DNA of 64,000 nucleotides from G965199725 sp965199725. Lineage in GTDB: Bacteria > Pseudomonadota > Gammaproteobacteria > Nitrosococcales > Methylophagaceae. The position numbers were made by a program, and so were the translations under genes. Every line of letters begins with the position of its first letter. Position 1 is the first letter of the stretch. The notes below the pieces were generated by a model. It worked only from the letters and a program-made list of their open reading frames with translations. It was not told where the DNA came from and ran no database searches. The stretch covers positions 1,426,001 through 1,490,000 of the forward strand of contig OZ241321.1 in the NCBI GenBank assembly GCA_965199725.1, written 5' to 3'. Shown in pieces: positions 54,564-63,520 of this stretch.

Positions 54564-55979
54564 TTACCTGTGTTTACCCAGCATCATCCGCAAAAGTAAG
54601 TGCATCGTTTTGCCATAAGGTGGTTTCATGTATTTAGTGCTGGGGCGTGCTGCTTGCTGCATGATAGGACGCAATTTTGATAATTCCAAAAACCCTTCAT
54701 GCGCATGGTATTGACCCATGCCGCTTGTGCCTATACCACCAAAGGGCAAGTCGTGCTGGGCAACATGCATCATGACATCATTGATACATACACCGCCAGA
54801 AAGTATATTGTTAATGATTTTGTCTTGCAATGTTTTATTATGACTGAATAAATATAAAGCCAGTGGTCTCTCCCTCTGGTTAATAAAGTCAATCACTTCA
54901 TCAATATTCTGGTAAGTACGAATTGGTAGAATAGGACCAAAAATTTCATCCTGCATCATTGTCATGTCAGTATTGCCACCGATCACCAGATAAGGAGGTA
55001 TTTTTTTCAGATCGGCATCAGCATTATCACCTGATAAATTAATAATTTCAGCACCTTGCCTGCGCGCATCATCTAGGCCGGCCAGCAGGCGCTCATAGGC
55101 TTGTCTATCAATAATTGAAGTAAAATCGTTGTTATGCAACAGATCAGGATAGTGTGCCAATGCGACGGTTTTGGCATGATCAATAAACGCATCTACTTTA
55201 TTTTTAGGTACAAATAGATAATCAGGTGCTACGCAGGTTTGTCCAGCGTTATACAGCTTGCCTTGCAAAATCCTTTCACAGGCAAGCTCTAGATCAAAAT
55301 CTTCAGCTACAATGCAGGGCGATTTGCCACCCAGTTCCAGTGTAACTGGTGTGAGAAATTGTGCTGCTTTTTGCATGACCTGTCGCCCAACTGCGGCAGA
55401 ACCAGTAAAAACAAGATGATCATAGGGCACATTGGTAAACTCTTTGGCGCTCACCCCGGGCAAAATGGTAACAGTGTCCTTGTCGAATATCTGGGCAGTG
55501 AGCTCGGCTATTAGTCCACATAAAGTTTGCGAGTGGGTGGCCATTTTGATCATTACTCGATTACCAGCAGCCAGCGCACTGGTCAGCGGACTGATGCACA
55601 AAAATAAAGGGTAATTCCACGGCGAGATGATACCTACTAACCCTTTGGGTTGAGGGAATACCTTGTTTTTGGCACCGAAAAACCACAAGGATGTTTTGCG
55701 TTTTTCTGCTTTCATCCATCGTTTCAAGTGTTTGCGTGTATATTTTATTCCATCAACTAGGCCAAACAGTTCCAACATTTTGGTTTCATAGACAGAGCGG
55801 TTGCCAAAATCCTCATTAATAGCGTCAGCAATAGCTTTACTGTTGTCTTTGAGTAAGTTTTCCAGTTTTTGCAAATTGGCGTAACGTTCTTGATAATCCG
55901 GATAGGGATTAGCAAGATAGGCAGTCTTTTGTAATTGGTAGACTTTTTTAGTTGTAGTTACCTCAATGATATTTGTCAT
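54564..55979 (-). CDS. Coniferyl-aldehyde dehydrogenase-like aldehyde dehydrogenase
   Basis: A 471-aa NAD(P)-dependent aldehyde dehydrogenase of the class 3/coniferyl type. The NAD site is GLVGIISPWNYPLFL, the Glu is in TLELGGKSPCI (about residue 215), and the catalytic Cys in YNAGQTCVAPDY (about residue 250). The C-terminal block VCINDVMMHVAQHDLPFGGIGTSGMG is typical for the class 3 group. It likely detoxifies aldehydes; substrate not known. It lies 43 bp upstream of hemH on the same strand. Confidence 0.92.
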   Translation of the reverse strand: MTNIIEVTTTKKVYQLQKTAYLANPYPDYQERYANLQKLENLLKDNSKAIADAINEDFGNRSVYETKMLELFGLVDGIKYTRKHLKRWMKAEKRKTSLWFFGAKNKVFPQPKGLVGIISPWNYPLFLCISPLTSALAAGNRVMIKMATHSQTLCGLIAELTAQIFDKDTVTILPGVSAKEFTNVPYDHLVFTGSAAVGRQVMQKAAQFLTPVTLELGGKSPCIVAEDFDLELACERILQGKLYNAGQTCVAPDYLFVPKNKVDAFIDHAKTVALAHYPDLLHNNDFTSIIDRQAYERLLAGLDDARRQGAEIINLSGDNADADLKKIPPYLVIGGNTDMTMMQDEIFGPILPIRTYQNIDEVIDFINQRERPLALYLFSHNKTLQDKIINNILSGGVCINDVMMHVAQHDLPFGGIGTSGMGQYHAHEGFLELSKLRPIMQQAARPSTKYMKPPYGKTMHLLLRMMLGKHR

Positions 55980-56280
55980 TATATTACCTTAGAATGTTTG
56001 TTTGAGACAGTTTTACTACGGCAGACAGTCGTTTACGCCAATTTCTTTCAGTTTGGAGCAGGAATAAATGGTGGCATAATCACCGCTCCAGGTCAACACT
56101 ATCAACAATTTTGCCTGTCAATGTAAAGATAAACATCTGTAAAAATTACAATGTTTAACTTAAATGAGTATTATTTGCATTAATCTATTGAAATATCGTA
56201 GAGATAATGACCTACATGCTGATAGCATTAGTGTAGTTCACCATACTGAATGGTTTTTTACCCAAAAATAGGTAGGTAGC

Positions 56281-56812
56281 ATGAAAAATTTACTTTTGGT
56301 TTTATTTACTTATAATTTAGTGTTAGCAGCTGTATCAGTTGCCTTTGCTGACGATCATACTGATAATCGAAATGCGCTAACTGATGTTATCGTAGTTGGC
56401 AGTAAGACCGGTACTAACCGTCAGGATTTAGCTACCAGCGTTGGCTATTTTGGCCATGAACGCCTTGAGGTGGAGCCCATAGTCAACATTGATGATGTGT
56501 TTACCCGATCTGCTAATGTCAGTTTGGGTACTGCATCGAATGCACTGGCTTCTATATTGGTCGATCAGGTTGCTATGGGGGTTAATTAAGGATTTGCAGA
56601 CATTGCTTTAAGCGGATCAACGTTGGATTTGGCAACAAGGTGGCTGGCAATCGCTTGTGCCACCACAGCAACTGGCGCGTAAGCAGATTGGTAGCCATAT
56701 AATTGACAGCGTTAATATTAATGTGTCAGGTGATGATAGTCTTGCTAACAGCTACTTTTTTGATGCTGAATCCGGTTTTGAGCGCAGCGTTAAGGATAAT
56801 AGTATACGTTGA
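56281..56812 (+). pseudogene. Fragment of a TonB-dependent receptor
   Basis: A signal peptide (NLLLVLFTYNLVLAAVSVAFA) and plug-domain beginning (DVIVVGSKTGTNRQDLATSV, then IDDVFTRSANVS, SILVDQVAMGVN) end in a TAA at 56587-56589. The frame continues GFADIALSGSTLDL, as intact receptors do, then breaks. A later frame reads GGWQSLVPPQQLARKQIGSH and SLANSYFFDAESGFERSV, which looks like a barrel piece, until a TGA at 56810. Most of the barrel is gone. Confidence 0.7.
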
Positions 56813-56898
56813 CAGGTTTAACTTAAATAAATAGCTATTACTGATCTTAAGTTTAAGGTGACGTAATAGCAAGCTTTTTAATGTTAGCTAGAGAGCAC

Positions 56899-57562
56899 AT
56901 GAACAAAATTTTTAATAATATACTGAAAAGTATTTTTCTGTTATTAGGCCTGCTTATTGTGTGGCGGTCGCCGGTTAATGGTTGGAGTTCGTTGGTTTGG
57001 TTGGCAGGCACTATTATTATGACTGTTATCCGCAAACCTCATATAGAGACCAATACTAAGAATATTATTGCTCAATCGTATCAAACTACAACCGAAAAAC
57101 TGTTTGGTTATGGTGTTTGTTGGCTCTCTATTATTACCGCTATTGTAACTTAGTTTTGGGTTGTTAGGTTTTGCCAATTATGGGTTGCCAATGTAGGCTA
57201 ATGTAGTGGGCGTAATGGTGCTTATGATTGGGCTATGGCTTTTTACCGTAGTCATCTTGATCTTGGTCGCAACTAGAGCGTCATGCTTGAAATTCGCAAG
57301 GGACATTATTTAGTTAACTCAGGGGTCTATAAACGTATCCGTCATCCTATGTATGCCGCTATCTTTCTTATTTTTGCTGCTCAAATGCTATTGATTCAAA
57401 ATTATATTGCCGGCTCGGGCGGTATTCTCACCTTTGCACTGATGTACATCATACGCATACCCAAAGAGGAAGCCAATTATGCGGGCACGTTTTAGTGAAG
57501 AATATGCTATCTATTGTCGCCGCACTGGTAGAATCTTGCCGAGGCTTATTGCTTATGATTGA
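56899..57562 (+). pseudogene. Broken isoprenylcysteine carboxyl methyltransferase-like protein
   Basis: Three frame pieces can be strung together: a membrane N-terminus (NNILKSIFLLLGLLIVWRS), the hallmark VYKRIRHPMYAAIFLIFAAQ of the ICMT/PEMT-like family, and a C-terminal MRARFSEEYAIYCRRTGRILPRL in another frame. Stops at 57151 and about 57490 and at least three frame changes separate them. In intact members the His of RHPMY and the terminal Arg/Glu block bind SAM and the substrate. Not functional as read. Confidence 0.75.
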
Positions 57563-57730
57563 GTGTAGCATGGTCTTGGGATACTTGTTTGTATTACTAT
57601 ATTTATCAAGGGAGGCTTAAACAAAATCAGATAATTTAATGAACTTTTAGCTTTATTATTAGTCTGACATTCGCAACAGGATCCTGTAGTGTATAAAATA
57701 CTGTTAGATGTTCGTTCTTAATTATTAGGC

Positions 57731-58032
57731 ATGCTAGTTTTTGCTGGATGTGCTAGCATGGCAACAAATTTTTATAACAGTCTCTACGGTAAAAGTGTGG
57801 CAAGTATGGTGCAGATCTGCTTAGATTTGCAGCAGTATGGGCTTTTACTAGGAATTAGTTGGCGTTGGTCGGGATAACATCATTACGATTTGAAAGTGAA
57901 CACGTTTTATATTCTGAGCGTAGTAATGTCAATTATCCACTTGAACTAACTTGTATCGTTATTGATAATGACCAGAAATACCTATTTTCCTTTTATAAAA
58001 GAGTTACCCAATTCACGCTGGCAGTTGGTTGA
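57731..58032 (+). pseudogene. Broken small lipoprotein gene
   Basis: The first frame reads MLVFAGCASMATNFYN, a lipobox-like start (LVFAGC), and ends at a TAA at 57875-57877. Shifting frame gives ITSLRFESEHVLYSERSNV then NYPLELTCIVIDNDQKYLF, and a TGA at 58030-58032. The protein cannot be assigned to a family. The 170 bp before it (57563-57730) contain only more short hydrophobic remnants. Confidence 0.5.
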
Positions 58033-58062
58033 ATAATGTACATGACAGCAGGTTAATTCATT

Positions 58063-58068
58063 TATAAT
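58063..58068 (+). promoter_or_regulatory. Possible -10 box of the lipoprotein gene
   Basis: TATAAT at 58063-58068 lies about 31 bp before the ATG of the alanine-zipper lipoprotein. No consensus -35 was found at a normal distance. An unusual G-run, CGGGGG, lies 7 nt before the ATG. Confidence 0.35.
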
Positions 58069-58099
58069 CAAGAAATATTAAATAAACGGGGGCTTTCCA

Positions 58100-58462
58100 A
58101 TGAAGTTATCAATTCTTTCAGCCATTATCATGCTGTTCCTAACAGCCTGTGCAAGCACTTCGGACATAGAAAGACTACAGGGGTATATTGATTCAGTGCA
58201 GGCAGCCGCTGATTCTGCATTATCTACTGCAAGTAGCGCACAAAGCGCTGCAGATGAAGCAGCTCGGCTGGCGGATGAAGCCAATATCAACGCAAGTAGC
58301 GCACAAAGCGCTGCACATGAAGCACGAAACACTGCCAATAATGCCCAAGATGATGTATATGGCTTGACCGAAAGTTTGATTACCAGTCTGCAAAGCTTTC
58401 AAGAGCGAACAGATACGTCAGATCAGAACAAGGATGACGACAGATACCTCCGTCTCAGATAA
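58100..58462 (+). CDS. Alanine-zipper lipoprotein (Lpp/OprI-like)
   Basis: A 120-aa lipoprotein. The signal ends at the lipobox LTAC (Cys17). Residues about 22-90 form an alanine-rich coiled coil (DSVQAAADSALSTASSAQSA) with a 21-residue repeat, followed by a charged C-terminus. Outer-membrane anchoring as a trimer is expected from Lpp/OprI relatives. It is longer than Lpp (78 aa) and ends RYLRLR, without the terminal Lys that links Lpp to peptidoglycan. So it probably is not bound to peptidoglycan that way. Convergent with the SLC13 gene. Confidence 0.85.
   Translation: MKLSILSAIIMLFLTACASTSDIERLQGYIDSVQAAADSALSTASSAQSAADEAARLADEANINASSAQSAAHEARNTANNAQDDVYGLTESLITSLQSFQERTDTSDQNKDDDRYLRLR
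58229..58324 (+). repeat. 63-bp direct repeat inside the lipoprotein gene
   Basis: The 33-bp block at 58229-58261 recurs at 58292-58324 with one mismatch; both begin GCAAGTAGCGCACAAAGCGC. The period of 63 bp equals 21 residues or three heptads, so the coiled coil could grow or shrink without breaking register. Confidence 0.9.
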
Positions 58463-58475
58463 TGCACAATCGGGG

Positions 58476-59879
58476 CTACAGTAGGCCAATGACATAAAAC
58501 AGATAGCATATACTGGCGATGCTTATAGCAGCAATTAGATTGATGACCAGACCTTGCCTTATCATATCGCTAATTTGAATTCTGTCTGTACCAAAGACAA
58601 TGGCATTTGGCGGCGTTGCCACTGGTAGCATAAACGCGCAACTGGTAGCCATTGCCGCTGGCAACATCAGAACCGTCGGATTCATTTCGTTGCTGATGGC
58701 AGCTGTTGCCAGGATTGGCATCAGTAGGGTGGCGGTGGCGGTATTGCTGGTAATTTCAGTGAGAAAGGTAATACATAGTACCAGTGTCAGTAACAGTAAA
58801 AAGATAGGTAACGTGGTTAAATCTGACATGGCATTACCAATGGCTGCACTTAAACCAACACTAGTAAATGCTTTGGCAATCGCAATACCGCTGGCAAATA
58901 GAATCAACACACCCCAGTGGATAGTGTTAGCATATTGCCAGTTCAGTAGTTTACTGTCTTCACCATCGCTGATCATAAACAGTGCCAGCACTGCCATTAG
59001 CGCAACCGAACCATAACTGGCATGAGGTAACCACTGCCCCCAACCACCATAAGGATGTTTCAGGGTAATCCAGGCCAGAGCAGTAATTGCAAACACTGTC
59101 AGCACACGTTTTTCCGGCAGCCGCCAGCAACCAAGTTTGGGCAATATCAGTTGATTTTTACCATTTAAGTGGCGGCTTAACCATATAGCGGTTACAGGTA
59201 TCAGTACCACAACTATCGGAATAGTTAATGCCATCCAGCCCAAAAAGCTGACTTCGTTACCAGTGGTGCTTTGGTAAATACCCATCATAACGACATTAGT
59301 GGGTGTACCAATAGGTGTACCTAAACCACCTATGCTGGCAGCATAGGCAATGCCAAGTAGTATGGCTACTACCAGTGGCCGATTTTGGGTTTTTTCCAGT
59401 ATTGCCATAGCGACTGGCAACAACATCAGGGTGGTAGCTGTGTTAGATATCCACATGGATAAAACTGCGGATGCCGCCATAAATCCTAATACCAGACGAC
59501 GTTCAGAGCTACCACCAAATAAACGCACCATAGTCAGAGCAATACGGACATGCGCACCGCTTTTTTCCATTGCTTTTGACAGCATGGCACCACCCAGCAA
59601 CAGCAGAATCAGTGGATGACCATAAGACGAAGCTACCTGTGCTGGAGTTAGTAGTCCCAGTAGCGGGAACAGCGCCAACGGAATCAGTGAGGTAGCTGGA
59701 ATAGGAATCGCTTCAAGCATCCACCACAGGGCGCATATTAAGGTCATCCCACCAACTAGACAGGCATTGATTGGCCAGCCTGCAACAAACATTCGCTCAC
59801 CAAGCAAGACAGCGAGCAACGGTGCCAGCCATAAAATATGCCGCTTCATTATTGCTATACATATGCGAAATGTTTGCAT
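58476..59879 (-). CDS. SLC13/DASS-family sodium-anion symporter
   Basis: A 467-aa integral membrane protein with about eleven to twelve spans. It carries the DASS signatures SNTATTLMLLPVAMAI and ITSNTATATLLMPILA (the two SNT motifs that coordinate sodium and the carboxylate), and IGGLGTPIGTPTNVVMMG. It should import di- or tricarboxylates, or sulfate; substrate is not fixed by sequence. I kept the ATG at 59879, because AGGCAGG lies just upstream; ATG 59849 (MKRHILWLAP) is possible. Convergent with the lipoprotein gene by 13 bp. Confidence 0.92.
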   Translation of the reverse strand: MQTFRICIAIMKRHILWLAPLLAVLLGERMFVAGWPINACLVGGMTLICALWWMLEAIPIPATSLIPLALFPLLGLLTPAQVASSYGHPLILLLLGGAMLSKAMEKSGAHVRIALTMVRLFGGSSERRLVLGFMAASAVLSMWISNTATTLMLLPVAMAILEKTQNRPLVVAILLGIAYAASIGGLGTPIGTPTNVVMMGIYQSTTGNEVSFLGWMALTIPIVVVLIPVTAIWLSRHLNGKNQLILPKLGCWRLPEKRVLTVFAITALAWITLKHPYGGWGQWLPHASYGSVALMAVLALFMISDGEDSKLLNWQYANTIHWGVLILFASGIAIAKAFTSVGLSAAIGNAMSDLTTLPIFLLLLTLVLCITFLTEITSNTATATLLMPILATAAISNEMNPTVLMLPAAMATSCAFMLPVATPPNAIVFGTDRIQISDMIRQGLVINLIAAISIASICYLFYVIGLL

Positions 59880-60397
59880 TTGCCTGCCTATGCTACACGG
59901 TGAACTTTATGCAAGCAACTTACCGTGCAAGTGACCTAAGTCAGGGGTGCCTAGCTTTTTGTGTAGTGTAGATTATAATTACCCATACTATTGTAGTAGG
60001 TATTTAAGGTACTATATTTACCTTTAAAGTTACCTTTTTGGATAAAAACTGAATATGGGATTCATGATCGTTGTTGGTAGCTAAGCCTTGTATCAGTCTG
60101 TCTATTTGCTGTTTAACAGTTGGGAATAGCTATGTACATTGCCAGTGCGAATCACTATGAACAGCCCGATACCAAGTCATCGCATGATTTTACCTATAGC
60201 GCCTTGCGCTACTTGGTTATCAGGCACTAAGCTATGAATATCTGACAACAGAAGGACGCTATAGGCAGGCATACTGGCTTGTTTGTGCGATTAATAATTA
60301 TTGGGAAAATTCAGGTTGGGCGACAACATTATCTGGTGGGTGCTTTTGTGTTGCTGGCCATGATACCAAACCATAGGCAGCTCTAGTGGTGATTTTA
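59880..60397. other. 518-bp gap without a supported gene
   Basis: Between the SLC13 gene and tRNA-Arg both strands contain only short frames broken by stops. Some coding-like stretches (for example YEYLTTEGRYRQAYWLV near 60225) suggest decayed sequence, but I cannot assign a family. A tRNA promoter must lie near the right end, but none stands out. Confidence 0.6.
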
Positions 60398-60474
60398 GCC
60401 TCCGTAGCTCAGATGGATAGAGCATCCCCCTCCTAAGGGGAAGGTCGTGCGTTCAAATCGCGCCGGGGGCACCA
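60398..60474 (+). tRNA. tRNA-Arg (CCU)
   Basis: A 77-nt tRNA with encoded CCA (60472-60474). The acceptor stem GCCTCCG pairs with CGGGGGC, the D arm is GCTCAGATGGATAGAGC, the anticodon stem TCCCC/GGGGA encloses the loop CTCCTAA with anticodon CCT at 60432-60434, and the T arm contains GTTCAAAT. It reads AGG codons. It is the only tRNA in the window. Confidence 0.96.
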
Positions 60475-60488
60475 CACACTTTATTTAC

Positions 60489-60953
60489 CTAGATATATAA
60501 GGTAACATCAGCTTCGCTGGCAAATTCTAGGTATGTGGTAGCACCACCAGCAATAACACCATCAATAAAGTCTTTGGGATTAGCATCAAACAGATCAGCA
60601 GTCATTTGACAGGCAATAAGCTCAACCCCTGATTGAATGCAGATATCACGCAACTTGGCTACGCTAGCCACGCCTTTTTTCTTTAATTTACGCCTCATCA
60701 TCCAGGTAGCGAACCATTCCAGTCCTGGTAGTATTTGCACGATGCTTGGTACAGGTATTGGCATGGGCATGGCAGGATTACCCAACGGTGATACTTTTAG
60801 TGCTAGGTTTCTATTGAGTAGCCCCAGACCATAAAAAGTGAAGAATATTTTCACTTCAAAGTCAAGTGCGACCGCAGTAGATGCAAGCAGAAAAGGTGGA
60901 TAAGCACCGTCCAGTGAGCCTTTACTGGCAATAATTGCGAGTTTCTTAGCCAT
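60489..60953 (-). CDS. dsrE2: DsrE2-family sulfur transfer protein
   Basis: A 154-aa DsrE/F-like protein of the longer DsrE2 type. It begins KKLAIIASKGSLDGAYPPFLLAS, has the proline-rich PLGNPAMPMPIPVPSI and hydrophobic GLEWFATWMMRR, and the conserved cysteine region GVELIACQMTADLF. DsrE2 accepts sulfane sulfur and works with TusA in the cytoplasm, probably at the membrane. It follows tusA by 3 bp on the minus strand, the pairing known from sulfur oxidisers. Confidence 0.9.
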   Translation of the reverse strand: MAKKLAIIASKGSLDGAYPPFLLASTAVALDFEVKIFFTFYGLGLLNRNLALKVSPLGNPAMPMPIPVPSIVQILPGLEWFATWMMRRKLKKKGVASVAKLRDICIQSGVELIACQMTADLFDANPKDFIDGVIAGGATTYLEFASEADVTLYI

Positions 60954-60956
60954 AAC

Positions 60957-61190
60957 TTAACTCCCTTTTTCAATAATAAAATGCAACTCATTATCGCGTT
61001 TATATTGTGAAATTAACAGGTTGCCAGTCATGTTGGCAAAGGCAGGAATATCCTGTTTAGCACCTATATCAGTGGCGATAAGATGGAGGCGCTGACCAGC
61101 AGTCATTGACAATAACGATTTACGCACTTTGAGTACTGGTAATGGGCAGTTTAAGCCGCAAGCGTCAAGTTCTAAATCAAAGTTAGCCAT
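60957..61190 (-). CDS. tusA: TusA-family sulfur carrier
   Basis: A 77-aa TusA/SirA-like protein. The active Cys15 lies in DACGLNCPLPVLKVRKSL (the CPxP motif). It carries a persulfide to partners such as DsrE2, and to Dsr or Hdr-type oxidation systems in sulfur oxidisers, or to tRNA thiolation. Its tight operon with DsrE2 points to sulfur oxidation. Divergent from bepA. Confidence 0.92.
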   Translation of the reverse strand: MANFDLELDACGLNCPLPVLKVRKSLLSMTAGQRLHLIATDIGAKQDIPAFANMTGNLLISQYKRDNELHFIIEKGS

Positions 61191-61246
61191 ATTATTTACT
61201 CATTTAACACCTTAATGTGTAATGATACACTAATTAAAGAAGGTAA

Positions 61247-62719
61247 TTGTTTTCGGTGAAACTTATAACATTGATTAGCGGTCTATCAGCCATGGTGAAG
61301 ATTATCGTGTTGGGGCTAACTATCTGGACGTTAAGTTTTGCGCAAACGTCAGATATTCTTTTGCCCGATATTGGCGACAGTGCTGGTGCATTATTATCGC
61401 CACAAGAGGAATACCGGATTGGCCAGTCATTTTATTGGCATATGCAACAATCAATGGATTTGATTGACGATCCGGAAATAAATGGTTACCTGCAATCAGT
61501 AGGCTATCGCATTGTTGCCGCTAGTGATTCTCCAAGTCTGCAGTTTACCTTTTTTATGGTGCCAGCGGCATCAGTGAACGCATTTGCAGCGCCAGGAGGC
61601 TTTATTGGTGTGCATAGTGGTCTGTTACTTGCTGCCCAGACAGAAGATGAGTTGGCATCTGTGTTGGCGCATGAAGTGACTCATGTTACCCAACGACACT
61701 TGTTACGTAGTTTTGAGCGATCTAGGCAATTGATAGCGCCGACGGCAGCTGCAATGATTATGGGTGCGTTATTAGGTTCGCCAGCTACTATAATGGCGGC
61801 ACAGGCGGGCAATATGCAAACGCAAATAAATTTTACCCGATCAAATGAGGCTGAAGCTGATAATTTAGGCATGTTAGCCCTGGTGAGAGCTGGATTTGAT
61901 CCGACAGCTATGCCAGCATTTTTTGAGCGTTTGCAGAAGATTGACCGATTTTATGCTAGTGGTGCCGCCCCAGAGTTTTTGCGTACCCATCCAATAACGA
62001 CATCTCGTATCGCTGATGCACGTGGGCGAGCGACAAACTACTCTAAAAAAACACTATCAAACAATAGCCTACAATTTTATTTAATGCGGGAAAAATTGCG
62101 AGTGATGCTGGCGACCAATTTATCGCAATTAAAACTGTATTATAGTGACAAGCTAGCAACAGGAAACAGCCTGAACGAAACAGCGACTCGATATGGTTAC
62201 AGTCTTGCCTTGATGGCATCAGGAGATTATGCTGAGGCCAGAAACATATTATCTTCACTTATTGAGCAGGATAGTGATTGTTTGAGCTATCAGCTTGCAT
62301 TGGCAGATATTGAAATTGCCGTCGGTCAATTAGAGACGGCGTTGGCGATCTATCAGGATAATCAGACCCTGTATCCTGATGATCAGGTATTGACACTTAA
62401 GCAGGTGAGTCTGTTGCTGCTGACAAATTTGCCGCAACAAGCCACATCTTTATTGTTAGGGCAACTGGAATTAGGTAATGTATCAGGTAATTTGTACAAG
62501 TTATTAGCGCAGGCTAAAAATGATATGGGTGAAAAAAGCCAGTCTCATAGTTGGTTGGCCGAGTATTATTACCATTCGGGTCGTCTGGATCAGGCACTGG
62601 ACCAGTTGTATTTAGCAGCACAGTTTGTTGAAGGGGATGAATACCAATTAGCAAAAATTACTGCTAGATTGCGTGCTATGGAAAGTATGTTGATGGCAAT
62701 GAGAGCCGAGGATGGTTGA
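61247..62719 (+). CDS. bepA: Periplasmic metalloprotease/chaperone BepA (YfgC) homologue
   Basis: A 490-aa protein with a signal peptide (VLGLTIWTLSFA, cleaved before Gln), an M48 zinc-protease domain with LASVLAHEVTHVTQRH (HEVTH) and the third ligand Glu in NEAEADNLGM, followed by TPR repeats from about residue 300. It matches E. coli BepA over its length (LLPDIGDSAGALLSP, NAFAAPGG). BepA helps LptD assembly and degrades misfolded outer-membrane proteins. The start is unclear: TTG 61247 (after AAGAAGG), GTG 61256 and ATG 61292 are candidates. SoxY begins 8 bp before its stop. Confidence 0.9.
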   Translation: MFSVKLITLISGLSAMVKIIVLGLTIWTLSFAQTSDILLPDIGDSAGALLSPQEEYRIGQSFYWHMQQSMDLIDDPEINGYLQSVGYRIVAASDSPSLQFTFFMVPAASVNAFAAPGGFIGVHSGLLLAAQTEDELASVLAHEVTHVTQRHLLRSFERSRQLIAPTAAAMIMGALLGSPATIMAAQAGNMQTQINFTRSNEAEADNLGMLALVRAGFDPTAMPAFFERLQKIDRFYASGAAPEFLRTHPITTSRIADARGRATNYSKKTLSNNSLQFYLMREKLRVMLATNLSQLKLYYSDKLATGNSLNETATRYGYSLALMASGDYAEARNILSSLIEQDSDCLSYQLALADIEIAVGQLETALAIYQDNQTLYPDDQVLTLKQVSLLLLTNLPQQATSLLLGQLELGNVSGNLYKLLAQAKNDMGEKSQSHSWLAEYYYHSGRLDQALDQLYLAAQFVEGDEYQLAKITARLRAMESMLMAMRAEDG

Positions 62720-63203
62720 AACAGTTCAGCAGCGTAGAGCACTGTTAAAGCATGTTGTATCAGCATCAACATTAGCGTTAGTTGCTACCAGCGGCTTGTT
62801 ATTGCCACGAAGATTATTGGCAATGACTTATTGGCCAACAGATGCCTTTAATGCTGAAACAGTTGAAGATGTCCTATTGGCATTGTTAGGGCAAGCAGAG
62901 ATTGCTGATGATATTGCGCTACGATTTAAGGTAGGCTCACCACCAAGTTATGCAGTTAATGGTGCTAAAGTGCCTATCGAAATACATAGCGAGTTAACTG
63001 GTATTGAGCGTATCGTAGTAATTGTCGAAAAAAACCCATTGCCGTTGGCAATGATCTTGGATGTGACTCCAGCAATTAAATTGCCCTTCAAAAGCATGAT
63101 TAGGGTCAGTGAAGATTCTTTAGTTTTGGCTGTTGTTCGTGCTAATAGTAAATTATATAAGACTACTCGGTTTGTTGAAGTTGATATTGGAGGCTGTGGT
63201 TAG
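62712..63203 (+). CDS. soxY: Sulfur-carrier protein SoxY
   Basis: A 163-aa periplasmic carrier. A Tat-type signal (QQRRALLKH, then a hydrophobic run to LLPRRLLAM) precedes the SoxY fold. The protein ends IGGCG, the mobile arm with the Cys that binds the sulfur intermediate of thiosulfate oxidation; most SoxY proteins end GGCGG, so this is one Gly short. It overlaps bepA by 8 bp and soxZ by 1 base, so the three are coupled. SoxA, SoxB and SoxX are not in the window. Confidence 0.92.
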   Translation: MVETVQQRRALLKHVVSASTLALVATSGLLLPRRLLAMTYWPTDAFNAETVEDVLLALLGQAEIADDIALRFKVGSPPSYAVNGAKVPIEIHSELTGIERIVVIVEKNPLPLAMILDVTPAIKLPFKSMIRVSEDSLVLAVVRANSKLYKTTRFVEVDIGGCG

Positions 63204-63520
63204 TGGGTTTGCCGTCAAAAGATCGTATTCGTGCCAAGTTAAAATCAGGTAACACCACAGTGCGTTTGCTACTAGCCCATCCTATGCATACTGGTCATGC
63301 TGAAAATGACGCTGGTGATTTAATTCCCGCCCATTTTATTCAGGACATCCGTTGTTGGCGAAACGATGAGGAGGTACTGACCATTAAATGTGGTACAGCA
63401 ACAGCGCGTAATCCTTATTTTTCGTTCTATTTAGCAGGTGGTATCTTAGGCGATAATATTACTATTCGTTGGGTGGATAACGCTGGCAAAAATGGTAAGG
63501 CGACAACGGTCGTTATATGA
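63203..63520 (+). CDS. soxZ: Sulfur oxidation protein SoxZ
   Basis: A 105-aa immunoglobulin-like partner of SoxY. It has the family block VRLLLAHPMHTGHAENDAGDLIPAHFIQDI and the C-terminal LGDNITIRWVDNAGK. It starts with GTG that shares its G with the soxY TAG. The SoxYZ heterodimer presents the Cys arm to other Sox enzymes. Its stop overlaps the kinase start by 4 bp (ATGA). Confidence 0.94.
   Translation: MGLPSKDRIRAKLKSGNTTVRLLLAHPMHTGHAENDAGDLIPAHFIQDIRCWRNDEEVLTIKCGTATARNPYFSFYLAGGILGDNITIRWVDNAGKNGKATTVVI

Noticed and set aside
59880..60397. A decayed gene in the 518-bp gap
   Set aside because: Some frames look faintly coding, but I could not connect them or match them to any family, so I list it only as a gap.
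59880..60474. tRNA-Arg as an integration site for an island
   Set aside because: I saw no integrase next to it and no repeat of the tRNA 3' end in the flanking sequence; the genes beside it are core sulfur genes.
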